Shown: positions 17,895 through 24,590 of the stretch, in pieces
Layout of the letters: each line of letters begins with the position of its first letter
Numbering within the stretch: position 1 is the first letter of the stretch
Assembly (NCBI RefSeq): GCF_013283665.1
Contig: NZ_JABEKU010000001.1
Span: 3,417,137-3,481,136 of the forward strand
Source: Ensifer sesbaniae
GTDB taxonomy: Bacteria; Pseudomonadota; Alphaproteobacteria; Rhizobiales; Rhizobiaceae
DNA length: 64,000 nt
Direction: 5' to 3'
The notes under the pieces: model-generated
Databases searched by the model: none
Told to the model about the DNA's origin: nothing
The model's input: only the letters and a program-made list of their open reading frames with translations
Made by a program: the position numbers and the translations under genes

Positions 17895-18863
17895 ATGACG
17901 GGCAGCGACAATCCCTATGCAGGGTCTTTCGGCACTCAGATGACGGGTTCGGCCTCCTTCGGCCAGCCGGCGGCCGCGTCGAATGGTGACCTGATCAAGG
18001 AAACCACCACCGCCAACTTTGCCAAGGACGTGCTCGACGCCTCCCGCCAGCAGCCGGTTCTCGTCGATTTCTGGGCACCCTGGTGCGGCCCCTGCAAGCA
18101 GCTGACGCCCGTAATCGAAAAGGTGGTCACGGAAGCCGCAGGCCGCGTCAAGCTCGTCAAGATGAACATCGACGATCATCCCTCGATCGCCGGCCAGCTC
18201 GGCATCCAGTCGATCCCCGCCGTCATCGCCTTCGTCGGCGGACGACCGGTCGACGGCTTCATGGGCGCGGTGCCGGAAAGCCAGATCAAGCAATTCATCG
18301 AAAAGATCGCCGGCCCCGCGGTCGACGACAGCAAGGCCGAAATCGAAGCCGTACTCACCGATGCCAAGGCGCTGCTCGATGCCGGCGACGCCCAGAACGC
18401 CGCCGGCCTCTACGGCGCCGTGCTTCAGGCCGATCCCGACAACGTCGTGGCGATCGCCGGCATGGTCGATTGCATGATCGCCCTCGGCCAGTTCGCCGAA
18501 GCCCGCGAGGCCCTTTCCGGCCTGCCGGAAGATCTCGCCAAGGACGCAGGCATCGCAGCGATCGGCAAGAAACTCGACCAGATCGAGGAAGCGCGCAAGC
18601 TCGGCGATCCCGACGAGTTCGAGCGGCGCCTTGCGGCAAACCCCGACGATCACGAGGCGCGGATGCTGCTCGCCAAGATCCGCAATGTCGAAGGAGACCG
18701 GACGGCTGCCGCCGACCACCTGCTGACGATCATGAAGCGCGATCGCGGCTTCGACGACGACGGCGCCCGGCGCGAACTCCTGTCCTTCTTCGAGGTCTGG
18801 GGGCCGAAGGATCCGGCAACGGTCGCCGCGCGACGCAAACTCTCGTCGATCCTGTTCTCCTGA
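17895..18863 (+). CDS. Thioredoxin-domain co-chaperone (CnoX/YbbN type)
   Basis: A 322-residue protein with an N-terminal thioredoxin fold holding WCGPC (Cys 64 and 67) and a C-terminal TPR-like region with repeats such as DAGDAQNAAGLYGAVLQADP. This two-domain layout is that of CnoX (YbbN), a chaperone-redoxin that works with GroEL. Unlike E. coli CnoX, which has SxxC, this protein keeps both cysteines and may be redox active. The start at 17895 follows GAGGAGAGAAG. A terminator lies 24 bases after the stop. Confidence 0.88.
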   Translation: MTGSDNPYAGSFGTQMTGSASFGQPAAASNGDLIKETTTANFAKDVLDASRQQPVLVDFWAPWCGPCKQLTPVIEKVVTEAAGRVKLVKMNIDDHPSIAGQLGIQSIPAVIAFVGGRPVDGFMGAVPESQIKQFIEKIAGPAVDDSKAEIEAVLTDAKALLDAGDAQNAAGLYGAVLQADPDNVVAIAGMVDCMIALGQFAEAREALSGLPEDLAKDAGIAAIGKKLDQIEEARKLGDPDEFERRLAANPDDHEARMLLAKIRNVEGDRTAAADHLLTIMKRDRGFDDDGARRELLSFFEVWGPKDPATVAARRKLSSILFS

Positions 18864-18886
18864 ACCGTCAGGCTTGGCCTAAAATA

Positions 18887-18909
18887 GGGCGCCGTCGGTG
18901 CCCTTTTTT
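18887..18909 (+). terminator. Rho-independent terminator after the CnoX-type gene
   Basis: GGGCGCC-GTC-GGTGCCC forms a seven-pair stem with one G-T pair, followed by TTTTTT. Confidence 0.8.
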
Positions 18910-19054
18910 GTGCGCACCTGATCACGATCCGCATTCCCCCATGAAGATCGATGTGCCCGTCTCTTGAGATTTTCAAGGAATGCACCATCTTTTGGTCTGG
19001 TGACCACGCTTCCTCGGCGGGGCAAGAGCGGATACCTGCAGGGTCTATCGGAAA

Positions 19055-19735
19055 ATGCACGTCGGAAATGCACGCTACCTCGGTCCTCAGGACTTGCCGG
19101 AGATCATTCCGGTGTTTCCGCTGACCGGTGCGCTGCTGCTTCCCGGTGCCCAGCTTCCGCTCAACATCTTCGAGCCGCGCTATCTCGCCATGCTCGATGA
19201 CGCGCTTTCCGGCAACCGCTTGATCGGTATCGTGCAGCCCTCCTTCTGCGAGGGCCGCAACGAGACCGCCACCGGTCCGACGCAGGCACTCTGCGAGGTC
19301 GGTTGCATCGGCCGCATCACCTCCTTCGCCGAGACCGGCGATGGCCGCTACATCACCTCACTCACGGGGGTCTGCCGCTTCCGGCTGTTTTCGGAGGTAA
19401 GCGGCACGCGCGGCTACCGCCGTTTCCGCATTGGCCCCTTTGCCGCCGATCTCGAGAACCGCGACGACGAAACCCTGGTCGACCGGGCAGCTCTGCTTGC
19501 CGCCTTCAAGGCCTATCTCGAAGCCAACAAGCTCAAGGCCGACTGGGAAAGCGTCGAACGGGCGAGCAATCGCACCCTGGTCAATTCCATGGCGATGATG
19601 TCGCCCTATGGCCCTGCGGAAAAACAGGCGCTGCTCGAAGCACCCGACCTCAAGACACGCGCGGAAACCTTGATCGCCATCACCGAGATCGTGCTCGCGC
19701 GCGACTTCGGCGATATGGACAGCATCCTGCAGTGA
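19055..19735 (+). CDS. LON peptidase substrate-binding domain protein
   Basis: A 226-residue protein made only of the Lon N-terminal (LAN/PUA-like) domain, without ATPase or protease parts. The start of the domain is IPVFPLTGALLLPGAQLPLNIFEPRYLAM, seen in pieces as IPVFPLTGALLLPG and LNIFEPRYLAML. Such proteins occur widely in alphaproteobacteria and their role is not settled. The following Trm112-like gene starts 15 bases after its stop, and this pair is conserved in related genomes as I recall it. Confidence 0.9.
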   Translation: MHVGNARYLGPQDLPEIIPVFPLTGALLLPGAQLPLNIFEPRYLAMLDDALSGNRLIGIVQPSFCEGRNETATGPTQALCEVGCIGRITSFAETGDGRYITSLTGVCRFRLFSEVSGTRGYRRFRIGPFAADLENRDDETLVDRAALLAAFKAYLEANKLKADWESVERASNRTLVNSMAMMSPYGPAEKQALLEAPDLKTRAETLIAITEIVLARDFGDMDSILQ

Positions 19736-19750
19736 AGCGAGCGACGGATA

Positions 19751-19939
19751 ATGGATATCAACGCCAGCAAGGTCGACCCGAAACTGCTTGAACTGCTCGT
19801 CTGCCCGCTGACGAAGGGCCGCTTGAGCTACCACGCCGAAGCCAACGAACTCGTCTCGGAAAAGGCCCGCCTCGCCTATCCGATCCGCGATGGCGTGCCG
19901 ATCATGCTGGTCTCGGAAGCGCGCAAGATCGAGGATTGA
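19751..19939 (+). CDS. Trm112 family protein (UPF0434)
   Basis: A 62-residue protein of the Trm112/YcaR type, with [14 protein letters not shown] at the start and [20 protein letters not shown] at the end. In eukaryotes Trm112 activates methyltransferases. In bacteria the role is less clear. Only one Cys is present, so a zinc site is unlikely in this member. It is the last gene of a short unit and is followed by repeats. Confidence 0.92.
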   Translation: MDINASKVDPKLLELLVCPLTKGRLSYHAEANELVSEKARLAYPIRDGVPIMLVSEARKIED

Positions 19940-19985
19940 GGTCGCGGCGGCTCGGCCGATTTGACGAACGCGGGACTTCGCAGTT

Positions 19986-20034
19986 GCCCCTCATCCGCCT
20001 GCCGGCACCTTCTCCCCGCAAGCAGGGAGAAGGA
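19986..20034. repeat. 'CCCCTCATC' palindromic repeat
   Basis: GCCCCTCATCCGCCTGCCGG then CACCTTCTCCCCGCAAGCAG then GGAGAAGGA. The right part is a hairpin (CTTCTCCC ... GGGAGAAG). The same family occurs at 8333, 13190 (inverted) and 47980, and the ftsY-internal repeats have the same architecture. Confidence 0.75.
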
Positions 20035-20130
20035 ACGCCGCTGCACCTCCTGCACTTCAGCAGCAACCGTTCCCTGCCCAATTGTTGTTCGATGGCCGAA
20101 TACCAAGTGACGCCGCAAAGACATGCCGAG

Positions 20131-20169
20131 TCCCCTCTCCCCGCCTGCGGGGAGAGGGTGAGGGGCAAT
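20131..20169. repeat. 'CCCTCTCCCC' inverted repeat
   Basis: TCCCCTCTCCCCGCC, then TGCGGGGAGAGGGTGAGGGG. It is a near-perfect hairpin (CCCTCTCCCCGC/GCGGGGAGAGGG), related to 8441-8504. It lies 15 bases after the stop of the minus-strand UbiH-family gene and could end that transcript. Confidence 0.7.
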
Positions 20170-20183
20170 CCCAAGGTCGGTGT

Positions 20184-21398
20184 TCAGATCGGCTGACCCG
20201 ACAATAGCCGTGGATCCGCCTCACCGGCGATGCCGGCGGCCTGGCGGATGAAGAAATTCTTGAGAGACGGCAACCGATCGACGATACCGAGGCCGAAGTC
20301 GCGGGCGATACGGACCGGGGTAATGTCGTTGGAAAACAGCCGGTTGAGCACGTCGGTCGTAACTCCCATGCGGAAGGTGTCGAAACGTCGCCAGGTCTGG
20401 TAGCGCTCGAGCACTGCGAGCGAGCCGATGTCGAGCCCGAGTCGGTCAGCCTCGACGATCGTTTCCGCCAGAGCCGCGACATCCTTGAAGCCGAGATTGA
20501 GCCCTTGCCCGGAGATCGGGTGGATGCCGTGGGCGGCATCGCCGGCAAGGACGAAGCGCGGCTTGACGAAATCGCGGGCGAGCGTCAGGCCGAGCGGAAA
20601 GGCTCGTCGTCCGCCGACCACCTTCAGATGTCCGAGCTTGTGGCCAAAACGGCGCTCCAGCTCCTCCTCGAACAGGAAATCGTCGCCCTTGACCAGCCGT
20701 TCGGCGTCTTCGGTGCGCTCGGTCCAGACCAGCGACGAGCGATTGTTCTTGAGCGGCAGCGTCGCAAACGGACCGGCCGGCAGGAAATGCTCCTCCGCCG
20801 TGCCGTCGTGCGGCCGCTCGTGCTCGACCGTCGTGACGATGCCGGACTGGCCGTAGTCGAATTCGACCGTCTTGATGCCGGCGGCATCGCGCAGCCTGGA
20901 GCGCACGCCGTCACAGGCCACAAGCAGGCGCGCTTCCAGTTTTTCGCCGCCGGCAAGCGTGACGTCGACCGCGTGGTCGCCGCTTTTGAAGGTTTCGACC
21001 ATCGTCGACTGGCGATTGACGACGCCGAGTTCGTCGCATGCTCCACGCAGCGCGCCGACCATTGCCGTGTTCGGCACCATGTGGGCGAAGGGCCGGCCAT
21101 CGCCGCCGTCGCCATCGAAGGTCAGGAACACAGGGCGCACCGGATCGGCCGCCTTCGAATCGGTAATCACCATCCGGCGGATCGGCTCGGCCTCCGGCGC
21201 GATCTGATCCCAGACCCCGAGCACGTCGAGCATGCGTTCGGCAGCCGACGCCACCGCCGAGGCGCGCTGGTCCTTCTTCCAGGCGCCTTCCGGTGCACCG
21301 TCGATCACCATCACATCGAGATGCGGCGCCGCCTTCTTCAGGGAAACGGCGAGCGAAAGGCCGACATAGCCGCCACCGGCAATCAAGATATCGAGCAT
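20184..21398 (-). CDS. UbiH/UbiF/COQ6 family FAD-dependent hydroxylase
   Basis: Flavin monooxygenase of the ubiquinone-ring hydroxylase family. The FAD dinucleotide motif ILIAGGGYVGLSLA is at the N-terminus, and the second FAD motif is AGDAAHGIHPISGQGLNLGF. At 404 residues from the ATG at 21398 (MLDILIAGGG) it is family length; GGGAGAAAG lies just upstream. Which carbon of the ubiquinone ring it hydroxylates cannot be told from sequence. It is divergent from tesB with 85 bases between the starts. Confidence 0.9.
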   Translation of the reverse strand: MLDILIAGGGYVGLSLAVSLKKAAPHLDVMVIDGAPEGAWKKDQRASAVASAAERMLDVLGVWDQIAPEAEPIRRMVITDSKAADPVRPVFLTFDGDGGDGRPFAHMVPNTAMVGALRGACDELGVVNRQSTMVETFKSGDHAVDVTLAGGEKLEARLLVACDGVRSRLRDAAGIKTVEFDYGQSGIVTTVEHERPHDGTAEEHFLPAGPFATLPLKNNRSSLVWTERTEDAERLVKGDDFLFEEELERRFGHKLGHLKVVGGRRAFPLGLTLARDFVKPRFVLAGDAAHGIHPISGQGLNLGFKDVAALAETIVEADRLGLDIGSLAVLERYQTWRRFDTFRMGVTTDVLNRLFSNDITPVRIARDFGLGIVDRLPSLKNFFIRQAAGIAGEADPRLLSGQPI

Positions 21399-21483
21399 CG
21401 GCTTTCTCCCGTCGCACTTGAGCATCGTTTTATGTCTATATAGATCAATGCCATCGACGTTCCTACCATCGGAGACAGCCGAA

Positions 21484-22368
21484 ATGTCGCGCCCCACTGA
21501 GACCGCCACGCCCATGGATGCGCTGCTCGCCATTCTCAACCTCGAGAAGCTGGAGGAAAACCTGTTCCGGGGCTTGAGCCCGCAGGTCGGCTGGCAGCGG
21601 GTCTTCGGCGGCCAGGTCATCGGCCAGGCGCTGGTGGCGGCCCAGCGGACCGTCGACGCCGGCCGCTTCGTCCATTCGCTGCACGCCTATTTCATGCGGC
21701 CGGGCGATCCATCGGTGCCGATCATCTACGAGGTCGACCGTATCCGCGACGGCTCGAGCTTCGCCACCCGCCGTGTGGTCGCCATTCAGCACGGCAAGGC
21801 GATCTTCTCGATGTCCGCCTCGTTCCAGTACGACGAGGACGGTTTCGACCACCAGATCGAGATGCCGAAGCTGCCGATGCCCGAGACCTTGCCGGGCGAA
21901 CAGGAGCTGAAGGAGAAATTCCTCGTCCACGCGCCGGAAGCGATCCGGCGCTACTGGGAGCGGCCGCGTCCGATCGAGATCCGCCCGGCTTCGCTGCACC
22001 ACTATTTCACCCGCAACGACGGCAAGCCGATCCAGGACGTCTGGGTCAAGGCGGTCGGCACGGTTCCGGACGAGCGCCATATCCAGGCGGCCATCCTTGC
22101 CTATCTCTCCGACATGACCCTGCTCGACACCTCGCTCTATGCGCACGGCACTTCGGTCTTCGACCGGAACCTGCAGGTCGCAAGCCTCGATCACGCCATG
22201 TGGTTCCACCGCCCCTGCAAGATGGACGACTGGCTGCTCTATACCCAGGACAGTCCGAGTGCACATGGTGCCCGCGGGATGACCAGAGGCAGCCTTTTTA
22301 CGCGTTCCGGCGTGCTGATCGCCTCCGTCGCCCAGGAAGGGTTGATCCGGAAAAAGGCATCTGAATAG
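21484..22368 (+). CDS. tesB: Acyl-CoA thioesterase II
   Basis: TesB-type thioesterase with two tandem hot-dog folds, which releases fatty acids from acyl-CoA. Typical pieces are LFRGLSPQVGWQRVFGGQVIGQ, HSLHAYFMRPGDPSVPI, ILAYLSDMTLLDTSL (catalytic Asp) and SLDHAMWFHRP. The start is placed at the ATG at 21484 (MSRPTETATPMDALL) after GGAGA; earlier ATGs in frame would add residues not typical for the family. Two terminators follow its stop. Confidence 0.94.
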   Translation: MSRPTETATPMDALLAILNLEKLEENLFRGLSPQVGWQRVFGGQVIGQALVAAQRTVDAGRFVHSLHAYFMRPGDPSVPIIYEVDRIRDGSSFATRRVVAIQHGKAIFSMSASFQYDEDGFDHQIEMPKLPMPETLPGEQELKEKFLVHAPEAIRRYWERPRPIEIRPASLHHYFTRNDGKPIQDVWVKAVGTVPDERHIQAAILAYLSDMTLLDTSLYAHGTSVFDRNLQVASLDHAMWFHRPCKMDDWLLYTQDSPSAHGARGMTRGSLFTRSGVLIASVAQEGLIRKKASE

Positions 22369-22374
22369 AAAACG

Positions 22375-22402
22375 GGCAGATTCAATAATCTGCCTATTTT
22401 TT
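22375..22402 (+). terminator. Terminator 1 after tesB
   Basis: GGCAGATT-CAAT-AATCTGCC is an eight-pair stem, followed by TATTTTTT. Confidence 0.88.
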
Positions 22403-22431
22403 GATCTTCTAAATTGACGAATTTTTAGTAC

Positions 22432-22463
22432 GCCGCAGCACCCGTGCTGCGGCTTTCGTTTTT
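22432..22463 (+). terminator. Terminator 2 between tesB and glnK
   Basis: GCCGCAGCA-CCCG-TGCTGCGGC is a perfect nine-pair stem, followed by TTTCGTTTTT. Together with the hairpin at 22375 it shields glnK-amtB from read-through. Confidence 0.75.
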
Positions 22464-22502
22464 CTTCTTGTTTTTCATAATCTTAGCGGAGGCTCCTGAA
22501 TC

Positions 22503-22518
22503 TGGCACGCCCCTTGAA
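22503..22518 (+). promoter_or_regulatory. Sigma-54 promoter candidate of glnK-amtB
   Basis: TGGCACGCCCCTTGAA has the -24 element TGGCAC, five bases and TTG(A) at -12; the usual -12 dinucleotide GC is GA here. It lies 85 bases upstream of glnK. glnK-amtB is a standard NtrC/sigma-54 target, so the place and the spacing support it. I did not find a clear NtrC site. Confidence 0.65.
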
Positions 22519-22596
22519 TGTCATTGTCCGGTTGCACGGCGCTCTGGCGCTCCGCAGCAAGGAGAGACGGCCTCCGCCGGAGGCGAACAAGGATGA

Positions 22597-22941
<345 letters not shown>

Positions 22942-22968
22942 ATCACGCCGTTCAGGGAGCACTACTCG

Positions 22969-24396
22969 ATGTCATCAATGAAATTCTCCACCTCTCTCGG
23001 ACGCCTGGGCGCACTGACCGCCGCCCTGCTTGCGCCGGTTGTTGCCTTCGCCCAGGAAGCGGCGCCGGCCGCAACAGAGGCTGCCGCGGCCGTCCCGGTT
23101 CCCGACAAGGGCGATACCACCTGGATGCTCTTGTCCACCATCCTCGTGCTCCTCATGACCGTTCCGGGCCTTGCCCTCTTCTATGGCGGCCTGGTGCGCG
23201 CCAAGAACATGCTGTCGGTGCTGATGCAGGTTCTGATGATCACCGCGATCGTCATGATCATCTGGGTCACCTACGGCTACTCGCTGGCCTTCACGGACGG
23301 CGGCTCGCTCAACCTGTTCGTCGGCGGCCTGTCGAAGATGTTCCTGGCCGGCGTCGACACGACCACGCTCGCCGAGAGCTTCTCCAAGGGCGTGTTCATC
23401 CCCGAATATGTTTTCGTCGTCTTCCAGATGACTTTTGCCTGCATCACGCCGGCGCTGATCGTCGGCGCCTTCGCCGAGCGCATCCGCTTTTCGGCCGTCG
23501 TGCTGTTCGTCATTCTCTGGGTCACGTTCGTCTACTTCCCGATCGCCCACATGGTCTGGTTCTGGGGCGGCCCGAGCGCCTACACGGCTCCGACCGGCCT
23601 GATCTTCTCCTTCGGCGCGATCGACTTCGCCGGCGGCACGGTGGTTCACATCAACGCTGGCATTGCCGGTCTCGTCGGCGCCATCCTGCTCGGCAAGCGC
23701 ACGGGCTATAAGAAGGAAATCATGGCGCCGCACTCGATGACGCTCACCATGGTCGGCGCGTCGCTGCTCTGGGTCGGCTGGTTCGGCTTCAATGCCGGCT
23801 CCAACCTCGAGGCCAACGCCTATGCCGGCCTCGCGATGATCAATACCTTCCTCGCAACCGCCGCCGCCATCATCTCCTGGGCCGTCGTCGAAACGCTCGT
23901 CCGCGGCAAGGCCTCGATGCTCGGTGCAGCGTCCGGTGCCGTCGCCGGCCTCGTCGCCGTCACGCCGGCTGCCGGCTTCGCAGGCCCGATGGGTGCGATC
24001 GTGCTCGGCTTCATCGTCTCGCCGGTCTGCTACTTCTTCGTCGACGTCGTGAAGAACAAGTTCAACTACGACGACAGCCTCGACGTCTTCGGCGTGCACG
24101 GCGTCGGCGGCATCCTCGGTGCCATCGCCACGGGCATTCTCGTCAATCCGGCCCTCGGCGGCGCAGGCATCGTCGACTACTCCACCGCGGATTTCGCCGC
24201 CGGTTATGCCGGCACGGCAACCCAGGTCCTGTCGCAGCTCAAGGGCGTGCTCGTCACCGTGGTCTGGTCCGGTATTGGTTCGTTGATCATCTTCAAGGTG
24301 GTGGACGCAATCGTCGGCCTGCGCGTCTCCGTCGAAGCCGAACGCGAGGGCCTCGACCTCTCGTCCCACGGCGAAGCCGCCTACCACGCCAGCTAA
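22969..24396 (+). CDS. amtB: Ammonium transporter AmtB
   Basis: Inner-membrane ammonium channel of the Amt/Rh family. It begins with a signal-like segment (LGALTAALLAPVVAFAQEAA), then a short spacer and eleven predicted membrane helices. Family landmarks are GLALFYGGLVRAKNMLSVLMQ, the pore region AIDFAGGTVVHINAGIAGLV (first conserved His) and LDVFGVHGVGGILGA (second conserved His). At 475 residues it is normal length. It is translated with glnK, and GlnK is expected to plug the pore in response to ammonium. Confidence 0.97.
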   Translation: MSSMKFSTSLGRLGALTAALLAPVVAFAQEAAPAATEAAAAVPVPDKGDTTWMLLSTILVLLMTVPGLALFYGGLVRAKNMLSVLMQVLMITAIVMIIWVTYGYSLAFTDGGSLNLFVGGLSKMFLAGVDTTTLAESFSKGVFIPEYVFVVFQMTFACITPALIVGAFAERIRFSAVVLFVILWVTFVYFPIAHMVWFWGGPSAYTAPTGLIFSFGAIDFAGGTVVHINAGIAGLVGAILLGKRTGYKKEIMAPHSMTLTMVGASLLWVGWFGFNAGSNLEANAYAGLAMINTFLATAAAIISWAVVETLVRGKASMLGAASGAVAGLVAVTPAAGFAGPMGAIVLGFIVSPVCYFFVDVVKNKFNYDDSLDVFGVHGVGGILGAIATGILVNPALGGAGIVDYSTADFAAGYAGTATQVLSQLKGVLVTVVWSGIGSLIIFKVVDAIVGLRVSVEAEREGLDLSSHGEAAYHAS

Positions 24397-24464
24397 GTGC
24401 AACGTGGCGCCACAAACGGCGCCACCCAAGTCCCGTCGCGATCCGTCTGATGCGGATCGCCTTT

Positions 24465-24494
24465 GGCCCGGATCGCAAGATCCGGGCCTTTTTT
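24465..24494 (+). terminator. Terminator after amtB
   Basis: GGCCCGGATC-GCAA-GATCCGGGCC is a perfect ten-pair stem with a GNRA loop, followed by TTTTTT. Confidence 0.95.
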
Positions 24495-24551
24495 CCTTTC
24501 GGCGCCTACAGAAGCCCAGCTCACCGTTATTTTAGCGGCAACTACGCATGG

Positions 24552-24566
24552 TTAATGTCGCATTAA
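24552..24566 (+). promoter_or_regulatory. CtrA-box candidate upstream of ftsK
   Basis: TTAATGTCGCATTAA matches TTAA-N7-TTAA exactly and is followed by C, as in the Caulobacter consensus. It is also the centre of a palindrome GGTTAATG-TCG-CATTAACC. It lies 24 bases before the first ftsK ATG (24591), and a GANTC site (GATTC, 24585-24589) lies between. CtrA controls cell-cycle genes in alphaproteobacteria, so the context fits; binding is not shown. Confidence 0.6.
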
Positions 24567-24590
24567 CCGTACTCCGCTTAGGTTGATTCC

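Noticed and set aside
22432-22453. Perfect palindrome before glnK as an NtrC site
   Set aside because: The spacing of its GCAC/GTGC parts is too short for NtrC, and the T-rich tail makes it a terminator.
22975-24429. A 484-codon open frame antisense to amtB
   Set aside because: It mirrors amtB, is rich in His, Asp and Glu as expected for the complement of a helical membrane gene, and has no domain or ribosome site.
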